Below, piece after piece: positions 23,476 to 32,780 of a stretch of 64,000 bases of DNA. Numbering within the stretch: the stretch's first letter is position 1; every line of letters begins with the position of its first letter. The stretch spans positions 496,001-560,000 of the forward strand of contig JAJJXM010000029.1 in assembly GCA_024516155.1 (NCBI GenBank). Direction: 5' to 3'. Position numbers and translations under genes: made by a program. The stretch is from Pyronema omphalodes. Lineage: Eukaryota; Ascomycota; Pezizomycetes; Pezizales; Pyronemataceae. The notes below the pieces were generated by a model, which saw only the letters and a list, made by a program, of their open reading frames with translations, was not told the DNA's origin and did no database searches.

Positions 23476-24483
23476 ATGGCACTTCTAGATAGCGCAAAGG
23501 ATCTCGAAAACCTGCTTGAAAATATTATGGGAATACCGAGTTCGTATCCACTTTTCAATCACCACAGGAGGTCTCTAACCATAGGTTTAGTAGCCATAAA
23601 TGTAGACGGATTCCCCCCGGCTGAGATAACTTCAGATACGACGCAGCCCACGCGAGACGGAATGCGTTTGACGTACTTCAAAGTCATTGAAACTCCGGAG
23701 ACGTACCGAATGACCGTGAGGGTCACCCTCAGCCGGACGTCTAAGAACTATCTCGTCATTCCGGTCTATGTTTCCTCCGGCTATGTACCCACGAGCGCGG
23801 GTGTTGAAGGGGCTCCTGAACCCCAATTCCGCTTATTATTCTTCCATGTAAATCTGGAAACTCGACACGGTTCATATATCTTCTTCCACAAACTTGAAAT
23901 TTGCCTAACTGTCAACTTAGTCATCTACTTCGAGAACGATGAGCAATTTTCTATGAAATTGCTCAATACCACAACTACGTCCCAATCCATTATCGTCGAA
24001 TTCACGATGTCGATTAAAAAGCCTTTCGAAAATGGTACCATTACCATTCGAGACTGGCTTTCGAAAAGTCTGAGCCCACTCAATGACGAGATGCGAAGGG
24101 ATTCCGATGGTCCCATTCAATTTATGGTAAATGATGTGCAGATTCGGTCAAGTGTTTCCGATGAACCGGATACAAATACTGTCTGGTCCTTCGCACAAAA
24201 CGGTGCACCTATCCTATTTAACTGGATTCACTGCTATCAATCAGTGGATCTCGAGGACACCTCTGATGACGAATCCGATGCGAGTTCGGAATCTGACGAC
24301 CAACAATCCGACTCGGAAACAGAATCGGATTTCAGTGACTCCGACAGTGACTCCGACAGTGACTCCGACAGTGACTCCGACAGTGACTCCGACAGTGACT
24401 CCGACAGTGACTCCGACAGTGACTCCGACATCGATTCGGGTTATGGAAAATCCGACTCGGGATCGGACTTGGACTCCGATTGA
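23476..24483 (+). CDS. Intact copy of repeated family A, with C-terminal Asp-Ser repeat
   Basis: A 335-codon open frame starts AAACAATGG, a good fungal context. Residues 1 to about 100 (MALLDSAKDLENLL, YPLFNHHRRSLTIGLVAI, LTYFKVIETPETYRMTV, SKNYLVIPVY) match, at DNA level, three broken copies at 28.2, 59.6 and 60.7 kb. The middle (100-260) has no recognised motif. The C-terminus is acidic and ends in a (Asp-Ser)n run from seven perfect copies of a 12-bp unit at 24337-24420. Beyond the stop, 24720-24870 again matches DNA downstream of the copy at 58.7-59.0 kb, including a possible intron (GTGCGTATAT...TTTTAG), so an ancestral gene may have had another exon with a hydrophobic helix. The function is unknown. 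Two sister copies are joined to Helitron helicase remnants, so this may be cargo of, or an accessory gene from, a mobile element. Confidence 0.6.
   Translation: MALLDSAKDLENLLENIMGIPSSYPLFNHHRRSLTIGLVAINVDGFPPAEITSDTTQPTRDGMRLTYFKVIETPETYRMTVRVTLSRTSKNYLVIPVYVSSGYVPTSAGVEGAPEPQFRLLFFHVNLETRHGSYIFFHKLEICLTVNLVIYFENDEQFSMKLLNTTTTSQSIIVEFTMSIKKPFENGTITIRDWLSKSLSPLNDEMRRDSDGPIQFMVNDVQIRSSVSDEPDTNTVWSFAQNGAPILFNWIHCYQSVDLEDTSDDESDASSESDDQQSDSETESDFSDSDSDSDSDSDSDSDSDSDSDSDSDSDSDSDIDSGYGKSDSGSDLDSD
24337..24420 (+). repeat. 12-bp coding tandem repeat (GACTCCGACAGT)7
   Basis: Seven perfect units encode Asp-Ser-Asp-Ser inside the family A gene, followed by one diverged unit (GACTCCGACATC). Perfect copies suggest recent expansion. 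Copy number should vary between strains. Confidence 0.95.
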
Positions 24484-24696
24484 TTCACTGGGTCCAGCGA
24501 CCTTGGCGACGCTTATTCCGAGAATATTTCAACCGGGCGAAATTCTTGTCGGCAATGCATTTACCAACCATCAGGTGGTTAAAATCACGAGGACGGGCAT
24601 TGGATGTTTTGCTGTTTTGTTTCCTGCATGGGCCTTTTAGGCCTCGGTCAGCGTGTGATTCAATCAATCAATCATGCGTTTGTTTGCCGGTTCAGA

Positions 24697-24900
24697 TTAA
24701 TAACAACTGTTGTTGGCTCTTGACACGGACTACGGTGCGTATATTCTACTTCTTTCTAATCCCACAACTTCTGGAAGCTGACTATGAATGTTTTGGAACT
24801 TTTAGATTTATCTCGGGTTATTATGGGTGCTTTTATGGGCATCATATGTATTTCGACGCGGTTATTTAGGAGGCTGTGGGCACAGGACTCCAAAATGTAA
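24697..24900 (+). pseudogene. 3' remnant shared with other family A copies
   Basis: The sequence around ACAACTTCTGGAAGCTGAC and GGTTATTATGGGTGCTTTTA also occurs on the minus strand at about 58820-58970. One frame reads LSRVIMGAFMGIICIS, paralleling LSWAIMGAFMGILCIS at the other locus. This shows the repeat unit is longer than the open frame at 23476-24483. Confidence 0.6.
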
Positions 24901-26129
24901 CGACGAGAATGAAAACCAGCAGGAAGAAGAGAGGTAGCAACAGGCCCAAGAAATGAAGTACGCTCTGGGGCGGATCCCAGCGAGACTCTAAGGTAACAGC
25001 TAGAGCCTCGAAATGTACTCAGACTGTAGCATACGCCATAACCTTAAGGTTGGGAACGTTCCAGAAAATCAAATCAAATCAAGGAAGCTGTGGGCTGTTG
25101 GGACTTAGCTGCAAAAGGTTTACGATAATGATTGGAATGTTTGGACAGCTTCTGTAATAGTATACATTATCCAATATATTTTGTATTTATTCCATTGGTA
25201 GCTTTGTATTATGATGCATTCAAGATATAACTCTCGCCGTGCGCATTGAAGTTTCCACACTGAAAAAACCGTGAGACCTGGATGGCCTGAAGTGGTCGGG
25301 GAATCTGCATTCCTATTGAATATTTTCTCGGAATACAAATGCATTTGTTTCATAAAAGGTGTTTTGGTAAGTAACAAGTATAGTAGTTAAAGAATAATAA
25401 CTCTCTTTTGCTGACAACACCACTAACCTGTGATGAGAGGGACTGCAGTCCACGGACTGTAGTCGACTGCGGAATCGTATTCAAGGGCTGAAATTGGCTT
25501 TGTGAGGGGTGAGAAAATCCAAGAATTCTTTGTGGAAATCTACCTTGCTTTCCCTAGGATGTCAACAACTCCGTAACAACTGACATACACCCCACTTTGT
25601 TTGTACATAACACGAACATCTCCGTAATCCATGAGTCACAGAGTAGAAGGTAGGAACTTGGAGCACGTTAACGATTATTATTATACGGAGTATTAGGTAG
25701 CAGTTGTAAAATATTGAGAGTTTACTTGTTTTTTTTTGTTGCGGAATATTGATCCTGTGATTTATACAACAACAAATCTTCAATAAGCCACACGGAAACT
25801 TCCTACATCATGATACTGGGTACCACATGGTGGCCAAAAGACATTGGGGATTTCAATTATTTTTGCGGCAGAACACTGTTACTGCCTGTGCACCCCCGCG
25901 CGACTTTTATCTCGGGTGTTTGCTCTTAGGACTGTAGTCGACTACTGTCGACAGCGAATTTTTGCTGTTGGTCGTAGTCCGAGTTGCTAGTCTGGACCGG
26001 CGGGCCATAAGGAATACTGGAATATGCAATGCACGTACGGACGTTTCCTACAAACAAAGTTGTTCCAAATACCAAAAACGTTGATAATGCTGCGTACCAG
26101 GCCACATAAATGCCAAGAAATAGACAGTG
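24901..26129. other. Intergenic region
   Basis: No gene is supportable. At 25928-25975 three short palindromes are packed together (GTAGTCGACTAC, CTGTCGACAG and a hairpin ACAGC...GCTGT). A related GGACTGTAGTCGACT occurs at about 25455. Confidence 0.5.
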
Positions 26130-27137
26130 TTGATGTCAAAATTAGCCAAGCGCCGCATTACTCGCTTGCATTGCTCATGCGGTGATGAAAACAACCGAAC
26201 GCAAAAAGGGCCCGCCCTCAACTTCTCTCAAATAGATTAACACACCTGTTTGAGGGAAATCGAAGACGGGCCTTCTAGGCGTGGACATCAAAAGGGCGTA
26301 CCCCCGTGTCCCTAGTAACATTGGGAATAATATGGATATTAATAGGAAATAATAGGAAATAATATGGCTTCTCAAAACGTCGGGAGAAAGCCTGGATTAT
26401 ATACTCAGTCCGCGGAAAAATGTTTCACCAAGTACAATGTATCACGGGAGCGGTAGCTGTGAATGCCGCTTGAAATGGCGCTAGTATATACTTTGATTTT
26501 GATTGAAAGGTCATAGTCTAGCCTGCTACAAGCGCTACCGATATCCGCGATACGGAAAAGCAAAAAAAAAAAAACATAAAAATGAAGGGAAAAAAAAAGA
26601 AAACACACACATGTCTCATGGGTCTCCTCCATCATCCATCATGCGAACAGTTAACCATCTACCATTAACTGGGAACCCTTGGGTCTTGACAACTTTAGAG
26701 TGACTGAAAGTACTAGCCGTTAAATCACTCATTCTCTTAACACTACATAGAACACCCAACAATTATCACTGTCAAATCAAGTTATTGACCAGCGTCATCT
26801 CTACCGGCATTCACTACCGCAGCCGTGATGCTTAACTATTGATGAAACATTTTGCCGCGGCCTGAGTATATAATTCAGGCTTTCTCCCGACGTTTTGAGA
26901 GGCCATATTATTTCCTATTATTTCCTATTACTATCCATATTATTCCTAATGTTACTAGGGACACGGGGGTACGCCCTTTTGATGTCCACGTCTAGAAGGC
27001 CCGTCTTCGATTTCCCTCAAACAGATGTGTTAATCTGTTTGAGAGAAGTTGAGGGCGGGCCTTTTTTGCGTTAGGTTGTTTTGATCACCGCATGAGCAGT
27101 GCAAGAGAGCAATACGATGGTTGCCTAATTTTAACTT
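26130..27137. mobile_element. Foldback-type inverted-repeat element, about 1 kb
   Basis: Two long imperfect inverted arms (about 26130-26500 and 26772-27137) flank a spacer of about 270 bp. Matching blocks include GCTCATGCGGTGAT, GGCCCGCCCTCAACTTCTCT, GGGCGTACCCCCGTGTCCCT, AATAGGAAATAATATGG and GTCGGGAGAAAGCCTG. The outer ends resemble GTTAAAATTAGGCAA. I could not find a clear target-site duplication, so the exact limits and superfamily stay open. There is no transposase; the spacer is A-rich. Mismatches between arms are mostly transitions. Confidence 0.8.
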
Positions 27138-28014
27138 CAGTAATGACCTGACCAACCGAACGACATGCTTACTGTTTACCAGTCTGCAATTCACATTCAT
27201 CCTCATAAAAAAAACCTGAAAATCAAGATCTTCTCTGGTGAAAGGGGATGGGATGGGTTGGGTTGGGTTAAGGGAGGGGGGGGGGGGGGGGGGGGGGATA
27301 CCATGATTTTGCATGATCTATGTTAATAGCTGCCTGATTTTAACAATCCTCGTTATTCTTCCTCTCTCGTTCCAGACTTGGAAGAGTGAAGGTGAGGTGG
27401 TGGATGATGGATGCTGTACTTAACCCTCGATACAAAATCTTCCTCCATACTGTATACTCATTCCTATCAACATCATTCCTCTACACACGCATCTTCCTCC
27501 ATATTGTATGCTCATTCCCATCTACATCCTTACTCTATATACGCATCTTCAACTTCTGCCTGGCCCCCTTTTAACTACAAATTTTTAATCCATCGGGCTT
27601 TATTTTGATTATATATAACCTTTCCTTTATACCATTTTATATCCAAATCTGGAATATCTTTCTATCTTTACAATCTCCATTCTACACAGAATTAATCAAG
27701 CACCATCAATCCTATTACCTTCCATCATCCATCTACACTGGTTCTCCCCCCCATCTTCTATGTCTTATTTTTCTCTACAATTCACTACGATCCCCAACAC
27801 CCCAGTCCTTCCAGATGTCTTGCAACGCGACAAGATGAAACGCCAGCACCATTACCACAGCATCTTTCCGTGCGTCAGAAATCCAGATCCGATCCTGAAC
27901 GTCCGGAAGTTCTCGGAAGCGTCACACAATTTCCGAGAGCAAGAAATTCCGAGATTCGTGTCGGTCCAGCAACCATCAGCACCGACATTCTTCCTGATAA
28001 TATCTAGGCCTGGG
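27138..28014. other. Intergenic region with a 22-base poly-G run
   Basis: It contains GGGTT repeats followed by a G22 run (27276-27297), then repeated CTCATTCCTATCAACATC-like phrases at 27430-27560. No gene was recognised. Confidence 0.6.
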
Positions 28015-28655
28015 CCTTATCGGCTGTGTGTTGTCTCCTAGAAAGCGAATATGTATTCCAAGACGGTAGTTTGGAGCAGTCCGGCGTATCGCATCATAAC
28101 AACAAATCTCAAAAACTACAGACTTTCTTCCAGTAATACTGGTTTCTGTGTTGCATATCTCTAGTTGACATGATCTTTCGTGTTGGTCGTGTACCACAAT
28201 GATACTTCTAGCTAGCCAACGCAAGGAATCTCGACACCCCGTTTACAATTAGTATGGAAACAGCAAGTTTGTATCCATTTTTCAATCACTACAATATGTT
28301 TCTAACCATAAGTTTAGTAGCCTTAAATATAGTCAAATTCCCACGACTTAAACAACTACAGATACGATTTAATCCACACAATACGGAATGAGTTTGCCAT
28401 ACTTCAAAGTCATTGAAGCTCCGGAGATCTACCGAATAATCGTTAGCATCACCCTTGGTCAAGATTCTAAGAACTATTTTATCATTCCAGTCTGTTTCCT
28501 CCGGCTGGGAACCCATGAGCGCGGTTGTTCAACGGCCAGTCCCAACAAGACACGCTCCGTTGTTGGTCGTCTCAGGATTCTCAAAAGCCAAAATCATCCG
28601 ACTACGGAAATTTGGAGCATTCCAGCGACCTGCACGATCGGGATATCATTAACGA
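28015..28655 (+). pseudogene. Decayed family A copy with its 5' flank
   Basis: The ATG-equivalent is at 28199 (CACAATGATACTTCTAGC). The sequence follows the intact copy at 23476 closely: YPFFNHYNMFLTISLVALN, then LPYFKVIEAPEIYRIIV and SKNYFIIPVC, but stops and small indels break the frame. The 5' flank from about 28015 (TCGGCTGTGTGTTGTC...CCAAGACGGTAGTTTGG) also precedes the copy at 59.6 kb, so the repeat unit starts at least 180 bp before the ATG. It runs straight into Helitron helicase sequence at about 28655. Confidence 0.8.
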
Positions 28656-29432
28656 TGGTGAAATAGATTGCCTCTCTTAATGATGCAATAGAGCTTCTGT
28701 TCCCCCCGACAATTCTTGAGTCCCCATCTGCAGTGGTCTGAAGAACATTCTTGTGTTCTCTTAACACATTTTTTGATGAGTTTAATGATATTTTGATCGA
28801 CCGCCTGGAAGGTGAAGAAAGTCAGTCCCCCACAGCTTCTATATTGTGATGAAATGTTTCTGATTAAGTACAGGAGTATACTTTTGCTTGGACGAGATCA
28901 AGGAAGATGAGGAGAATATTCAATGTGATGCTCTGCTTGAATATTTGAGTTTCCTCAGATCACCAGGTATCCCAGACCATGTACGTCAACTGAAAGTTGG
29001 TACAATTTGCAGCCTGTGCCGGAACCTCTCAGTCGAGGAAGGGCTGGTCAAGAATGCACGTGTCATCGTGCGCAGATTACTTGCCATGATGGTAGAAGTA
29101 GAATTGTTGGACGATACAGTAAACCGGGCCGATACCATCTTCTGCTTTCCCCATATCAACTTTGAATTCCAGCCAGCATTTACTCCCTGGAGTGTCAAGA
29201 GACGTCAGATTCGACTGCGCCCAGCCTATGCGAAAATATTCAACAGCTGCCAGGGCTTGACCTTGGACCGGGTTGTTATTGACTTGAGAACACTAGTTTT
29301 TGCTCATGGTTAGCTATATACCAGTTTGTTACGGGTTAGACAGAGGGAGCATGCCCGGGTTCTATTAACGGAGGATAATAGTGATTGCACCACTATTCAC
29401 GTTGTTTACCCAAGGCTCATTCTCCCAGAGTA
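28656..29432 (+). pseudogene. Helitron (Pif1-like) helicase C-terminus, decayed
   Basis: The conceptual translation contains the conserved end of Helitron helicases: DAIELLFPP, FDEFNDILIDRLEGEE, DEIKEDEEN, SPGIPDHVRQLKVGTICSLC, RNLSVEEGLVKNARVIV, IRLRPAYAKIFNSCQGLTLD, RVVIDLRTLVFAHG, then TAG in place of Gln, LYTSLLRVR and YPRLILPE followed by a stop. A 53-nt intron (28821-28873; donor GTCAGT, acceptor TACAG) matches one in the copy at 60.2 kb. A 142-codon open piece (28888-29313) survives. The Rep domain and the N-terminal helicase motifs are missing, and no Helitron 3' hairpin with CTRR end was found. It is a dead fragment. Confidence 0.85.
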
Positions 29433-30317
29433 ATATGAATACATCCAGCATCTCAAAAGGTGATATGTGGATTTGTAAAGTATAACACTATGCATATTCT
29501 TTATCCATACTGCTCTCACTTTCACATTGATGATATTCCTCTTTCAAGTATTATCATAATTCCATTATGTGATGGCGAGCCAACCTATTTACAGTTACAA
29601 ACATTCTTATTCAATAACCTAGTATATATCATTATGTGCCCGTTATTGCTGAGATTGTCATGTAATTAGTTGAAAACTATCGTGTTGTATTTAATTAATT
29701 AATGTAGGACATAATAACATTACTACAAACATTATTATCGTAAGCTGATATTACCAGAATCATATTCACGATTCAGATTTTTTCGGGTTTTTTGGGGGGG
29801 CATATCGATTGGGTGGTTAAAGCCGGTTTCTTAATAGTAGTTGTGGACTGGCAGTTGCAGTTGTATACTGACAGTTGGATAGGGGGATAGTTGGAGTTGT
29901 GCTGGTAATGAAATGGAGTGGCTGTAGGTTGGAGGAGAGTACATTCTCGCTTGTAGTATGTAGGTAGATGTATGTAGCGTGATACGGCCTATGATGCGGC
30001 TTATGATGCGGCTTGTGGGATTTGTTGTGGGGTATGATGGCCCATGGTTGGTTGCGGGGTATGGTTACTTAATTTACTTAATTTAATTCATCGGTTCATT
30101 AATTTACTGACTATATTACCAAAAATAAAAAAGATATATAAACAACCCCCCCCCCCCCTCCCCAGTAAATTCCCGGCTGATAAGATATGGTAAGTTAAGA
30201 TATGATAAGTTAAGTTGAGTTAAGATAAGATATGATAAAAGTAGCTAAGATAAGATATGATTAGCTACAAATTTCTACTTTCAACTTTCAATATCACATC
30301 ACAGATCATAGATCACA

Positions 30318-30536
30318 GATTAGAGATTAGAGATAAGAGATTAGAGATTAGAGATTAGAGATTAGAGATTAGAGATTAGAGATTAGAGATTAGAGATTAG
30401 AGATTAGAGATTAGAGATTAGAGATTAGAGATTAGAGATTAGAGATTAGAGATTAGAGATTAGAGATCATAGGTCATAGATCATAGATTAGAGATTAGAG
30501 ATTAGAGATTAGAGATTAGAGATTAGAGATTAGAGA
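30318..30536. repeat. 7-bp minisatellite (GATTAGA)n
   Basis: About 30 head-to-tail copies of GATTAGA are interrupted once near 30466-30486 by ATCATAG variants. No reading frame of interest overlaps it. Confidence 0.95.
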
Positions 30537-30597
30537 TCAGTAGGGCAGTAGGATAGTAGGATATATAATATCCTTTCCCCCATCCCCTCATCCCCGC

Positions 30598-30674
30598 CCC
30601 CTCATCTCCCCGCACATCCCCCGCCCTCATCTCCCCGCACATCCCCCGCCCTCATCTCCCCGCACATCCCCCGC
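30598..30674. repeat. C-rich tandem repeat, about 26 bp x 3
   Basis: The phrase CCTCATCTCCCCGCACATCC occurs three times head to tail, followed by a partial unit. It is non-coding. Confidence 0.85.
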
Positions 30675-31137
30675 TCATCCCCGGCCCCCTCTACTTCAGT
30701 ATAGACAATCCCACAATCCCACAATCCACCAACCTCACTATCACTCCTCACCAAAAGTCACACCATAACACAACACAACAGCATAAAATTTAAAACCCTA
30801 ATCTTTTTTTAAAACAGCATCTAAAAATACAAATCCACAAATCCACAATCCACAAATCCACACAAAAAACAACAAAAAACAACAAAAAAACATAAAGACA
30901 TAAAGACACCAAAAACGCCATCATACAGTTAGAAAAAAAAACAGTAACAATAACAATAACAGTAACAATAACAAATAACATATCCCATAATCGACAAACA
31001 CAGGATGAGGAGGAGGAGGAAAATTATAAGAAAAAAGGTGCAAAAAAAAGAGATGTTAAAAGAAGATACAGAGATATCGATATCTTTTTATAGGATGGAG
31101 ATGTAGGTGATGGTGATAATGATTTTTTTTTTGCTTT

Positions 31138-32780
31138 CTATGGCATTTCGCCTTCTGGTAGAGTGAGGAGATGGCCCATGTGTAGAACCTGTTATGGGTT
31201 TTTTTGTTAGCTTTTGTTTTGTTGTGAGATGTGGGGGGTGAATTTAAGGTTGGTTATGGGGGCAGCGGTAATAGTGGTAACAGCGGTTAACCACCACCCC
31301 AGCTGTTTCTGCCATTCCCGCTGTTCCCGCTGTCTCCAATGCCTCCAATGCCCCACCATCACCACTCCTAGCCCCAACAAATCCACACCCCGGGAATTAC
31401 ATACCTTGGTCTTCAAATACTCCCCCACTTCCTTCCCTGTTACACCACCCTTCATATTCTTCCAAGCCAAAGGAATCATCGGTACTCTCTCCACCACCTT
31501 GATCTGTTTCTCACCTCCTTCCACCGCCGCAATCTTATCAGGATTATTCGTCAACAGTCTAATCTCATTCAAACCAAGATCCATAAGAATCGCCGTCGCC
31601 AAACCATAAGATCTAGCATCCGCAGGATGTCTCAACAAAAGATTCGCCTGAACCGTATCATTTCCCAAATCCTGCAAATTATACGCCTTCAACTTTTCCC
31701 CCAATCCAATACCACGTCCTTCTTGACGAAGATAAACGACAGCTCCACCAGCTGGATCAAGCGACATTAAACGCGCTGCTTCATCCAACTGTTCTCCGCA
31801 GTCACAACGTGCCGACCAGGCGATTTCTCCAGTGTAGCATTCGCTGTGGATACGGACTAGAGGAGCTTGGGAGCGTTGCTCAGAGGTTGTGTTGGCGCAA
31901 GTGGGGAGGTGGGAGGAGGTGGAGTTTCCGGGGATCCCTTGGTTTGGATCACTCGAGTCGGTACGTCCAGGACGCAATCGTCCGGTGTAGGCGCCGCGGA
32001 TCATACGGTCCATTTCTGTTTCGCCGGGGCGAACGGCGTCGAGAGATTTGCTACGGATACGGTCGCCGAAAACGATGGCCAGGTGTTCTTTTGTATCAAT
32101 GGAGTTTTGGTAGAGGTGAAGGAAAATCTCGGTTCCGGTGGTTCTGTGAGAATCATTAGCAGCTTGTTCTGGAGGTTAATTCGACAGGTTGGGGAAATCT
32201 GGGAGGCTGCGGGAAGTAAAGTGCATTGAGACGCGTTGGAGAGTGACGCGGTTGAAATCCTCAAGCCCCTCATAGTCCCGTTGCTCCCAACACTCCCATC
32301 GATCTACTGGTGCATAAACTCAAGACAAATGACATCATATACTCACGTTGGAATTCTCGCCCTGACAATACACTGCACCTCTGGCAGTTCCTTCATAAGC
32401 TTCTTAGGAACCTTTGTATCCTTATTATCCTCCATAGGATCTCCCATCGGTGCCAAATTCGGTGTTCCCGGAACCGCAGAAGGTGTAAACGCCGGGGAAA
32501 TTATACTCGGCAAACCACTTCCTCCGTGACCATGACTTCCACCTTCGCCACCAAAGCTGCTGGTACGTGACATGACGGAATAACCACCTGGGGAACCCGG
32601 GGTAGAAGGGCGACTGGACTGTCGAGTAGAAGTTCCGGAAAGGTCGTGAAGGTAACCCAGGGAAGGAAGGGGGGATAAGACGGACGGCATGCTGAGTGGC
32701 GATACAGGGAGGTGACTACTGGAATCTTCGCGGCGGAGATGTTGGATTGTGGAGGGGAGAGGAGCGTCTTGTTCGTCCAT
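31138..32780 (-). CDS. RIB1: GTP cyclohydrolase II (riboflavin synthesis)
   Basis: It converts GTP to 2,5-diamino-6-ribosylamino-4(3H)-pyrimidinone 5'-phosphate, the first step of riboflavin synthesis. Exons: 32780-32347, 32143-31405 and 31188-31138; predicted 407 aa. The N-terminal 120 residues are Ser/Pro-rich and poorly conserved. The catalytic part includes [20 protein letters not shown] across intron 1, [40 protein letters not shown] (the three zinc-binding Cys), [14 protein letters not shown] and [20 protein letters not shown]. The last exon is only 51 nt and gives [16 protein letters not shown], the normal end of fungal homologues. Reading through its GTATGT donor instead adds an unrelated tail. 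The ATG at 32780 is the first in-frame ATG in exon 1; the frame stays open upstream into a 22-base poly-G (poly-C on this strand), so a longer N-terminus or an extra 5' exon is possible. Confidence 0.93.

Larger units (their letters stand above)
29433..31137. other. Intergenic region with minisatellites
   Basis: It holds ATAAGATATGATAAG-type degenerate repeats (30180-30260), the 7-bp satellite described separately, a threefold 26-bp C-rich repeat (about 30598-30674) and an A-rich stretch with CAACAAAAAAC units. No gene was recognised. Confidence 0.6.

Noticed and set aside
30318..30536. CRISPR-like regular repeats
   Set aside because: These are contiguous 7-bp tandem repeats without spacers, in a eukaryotic genome.
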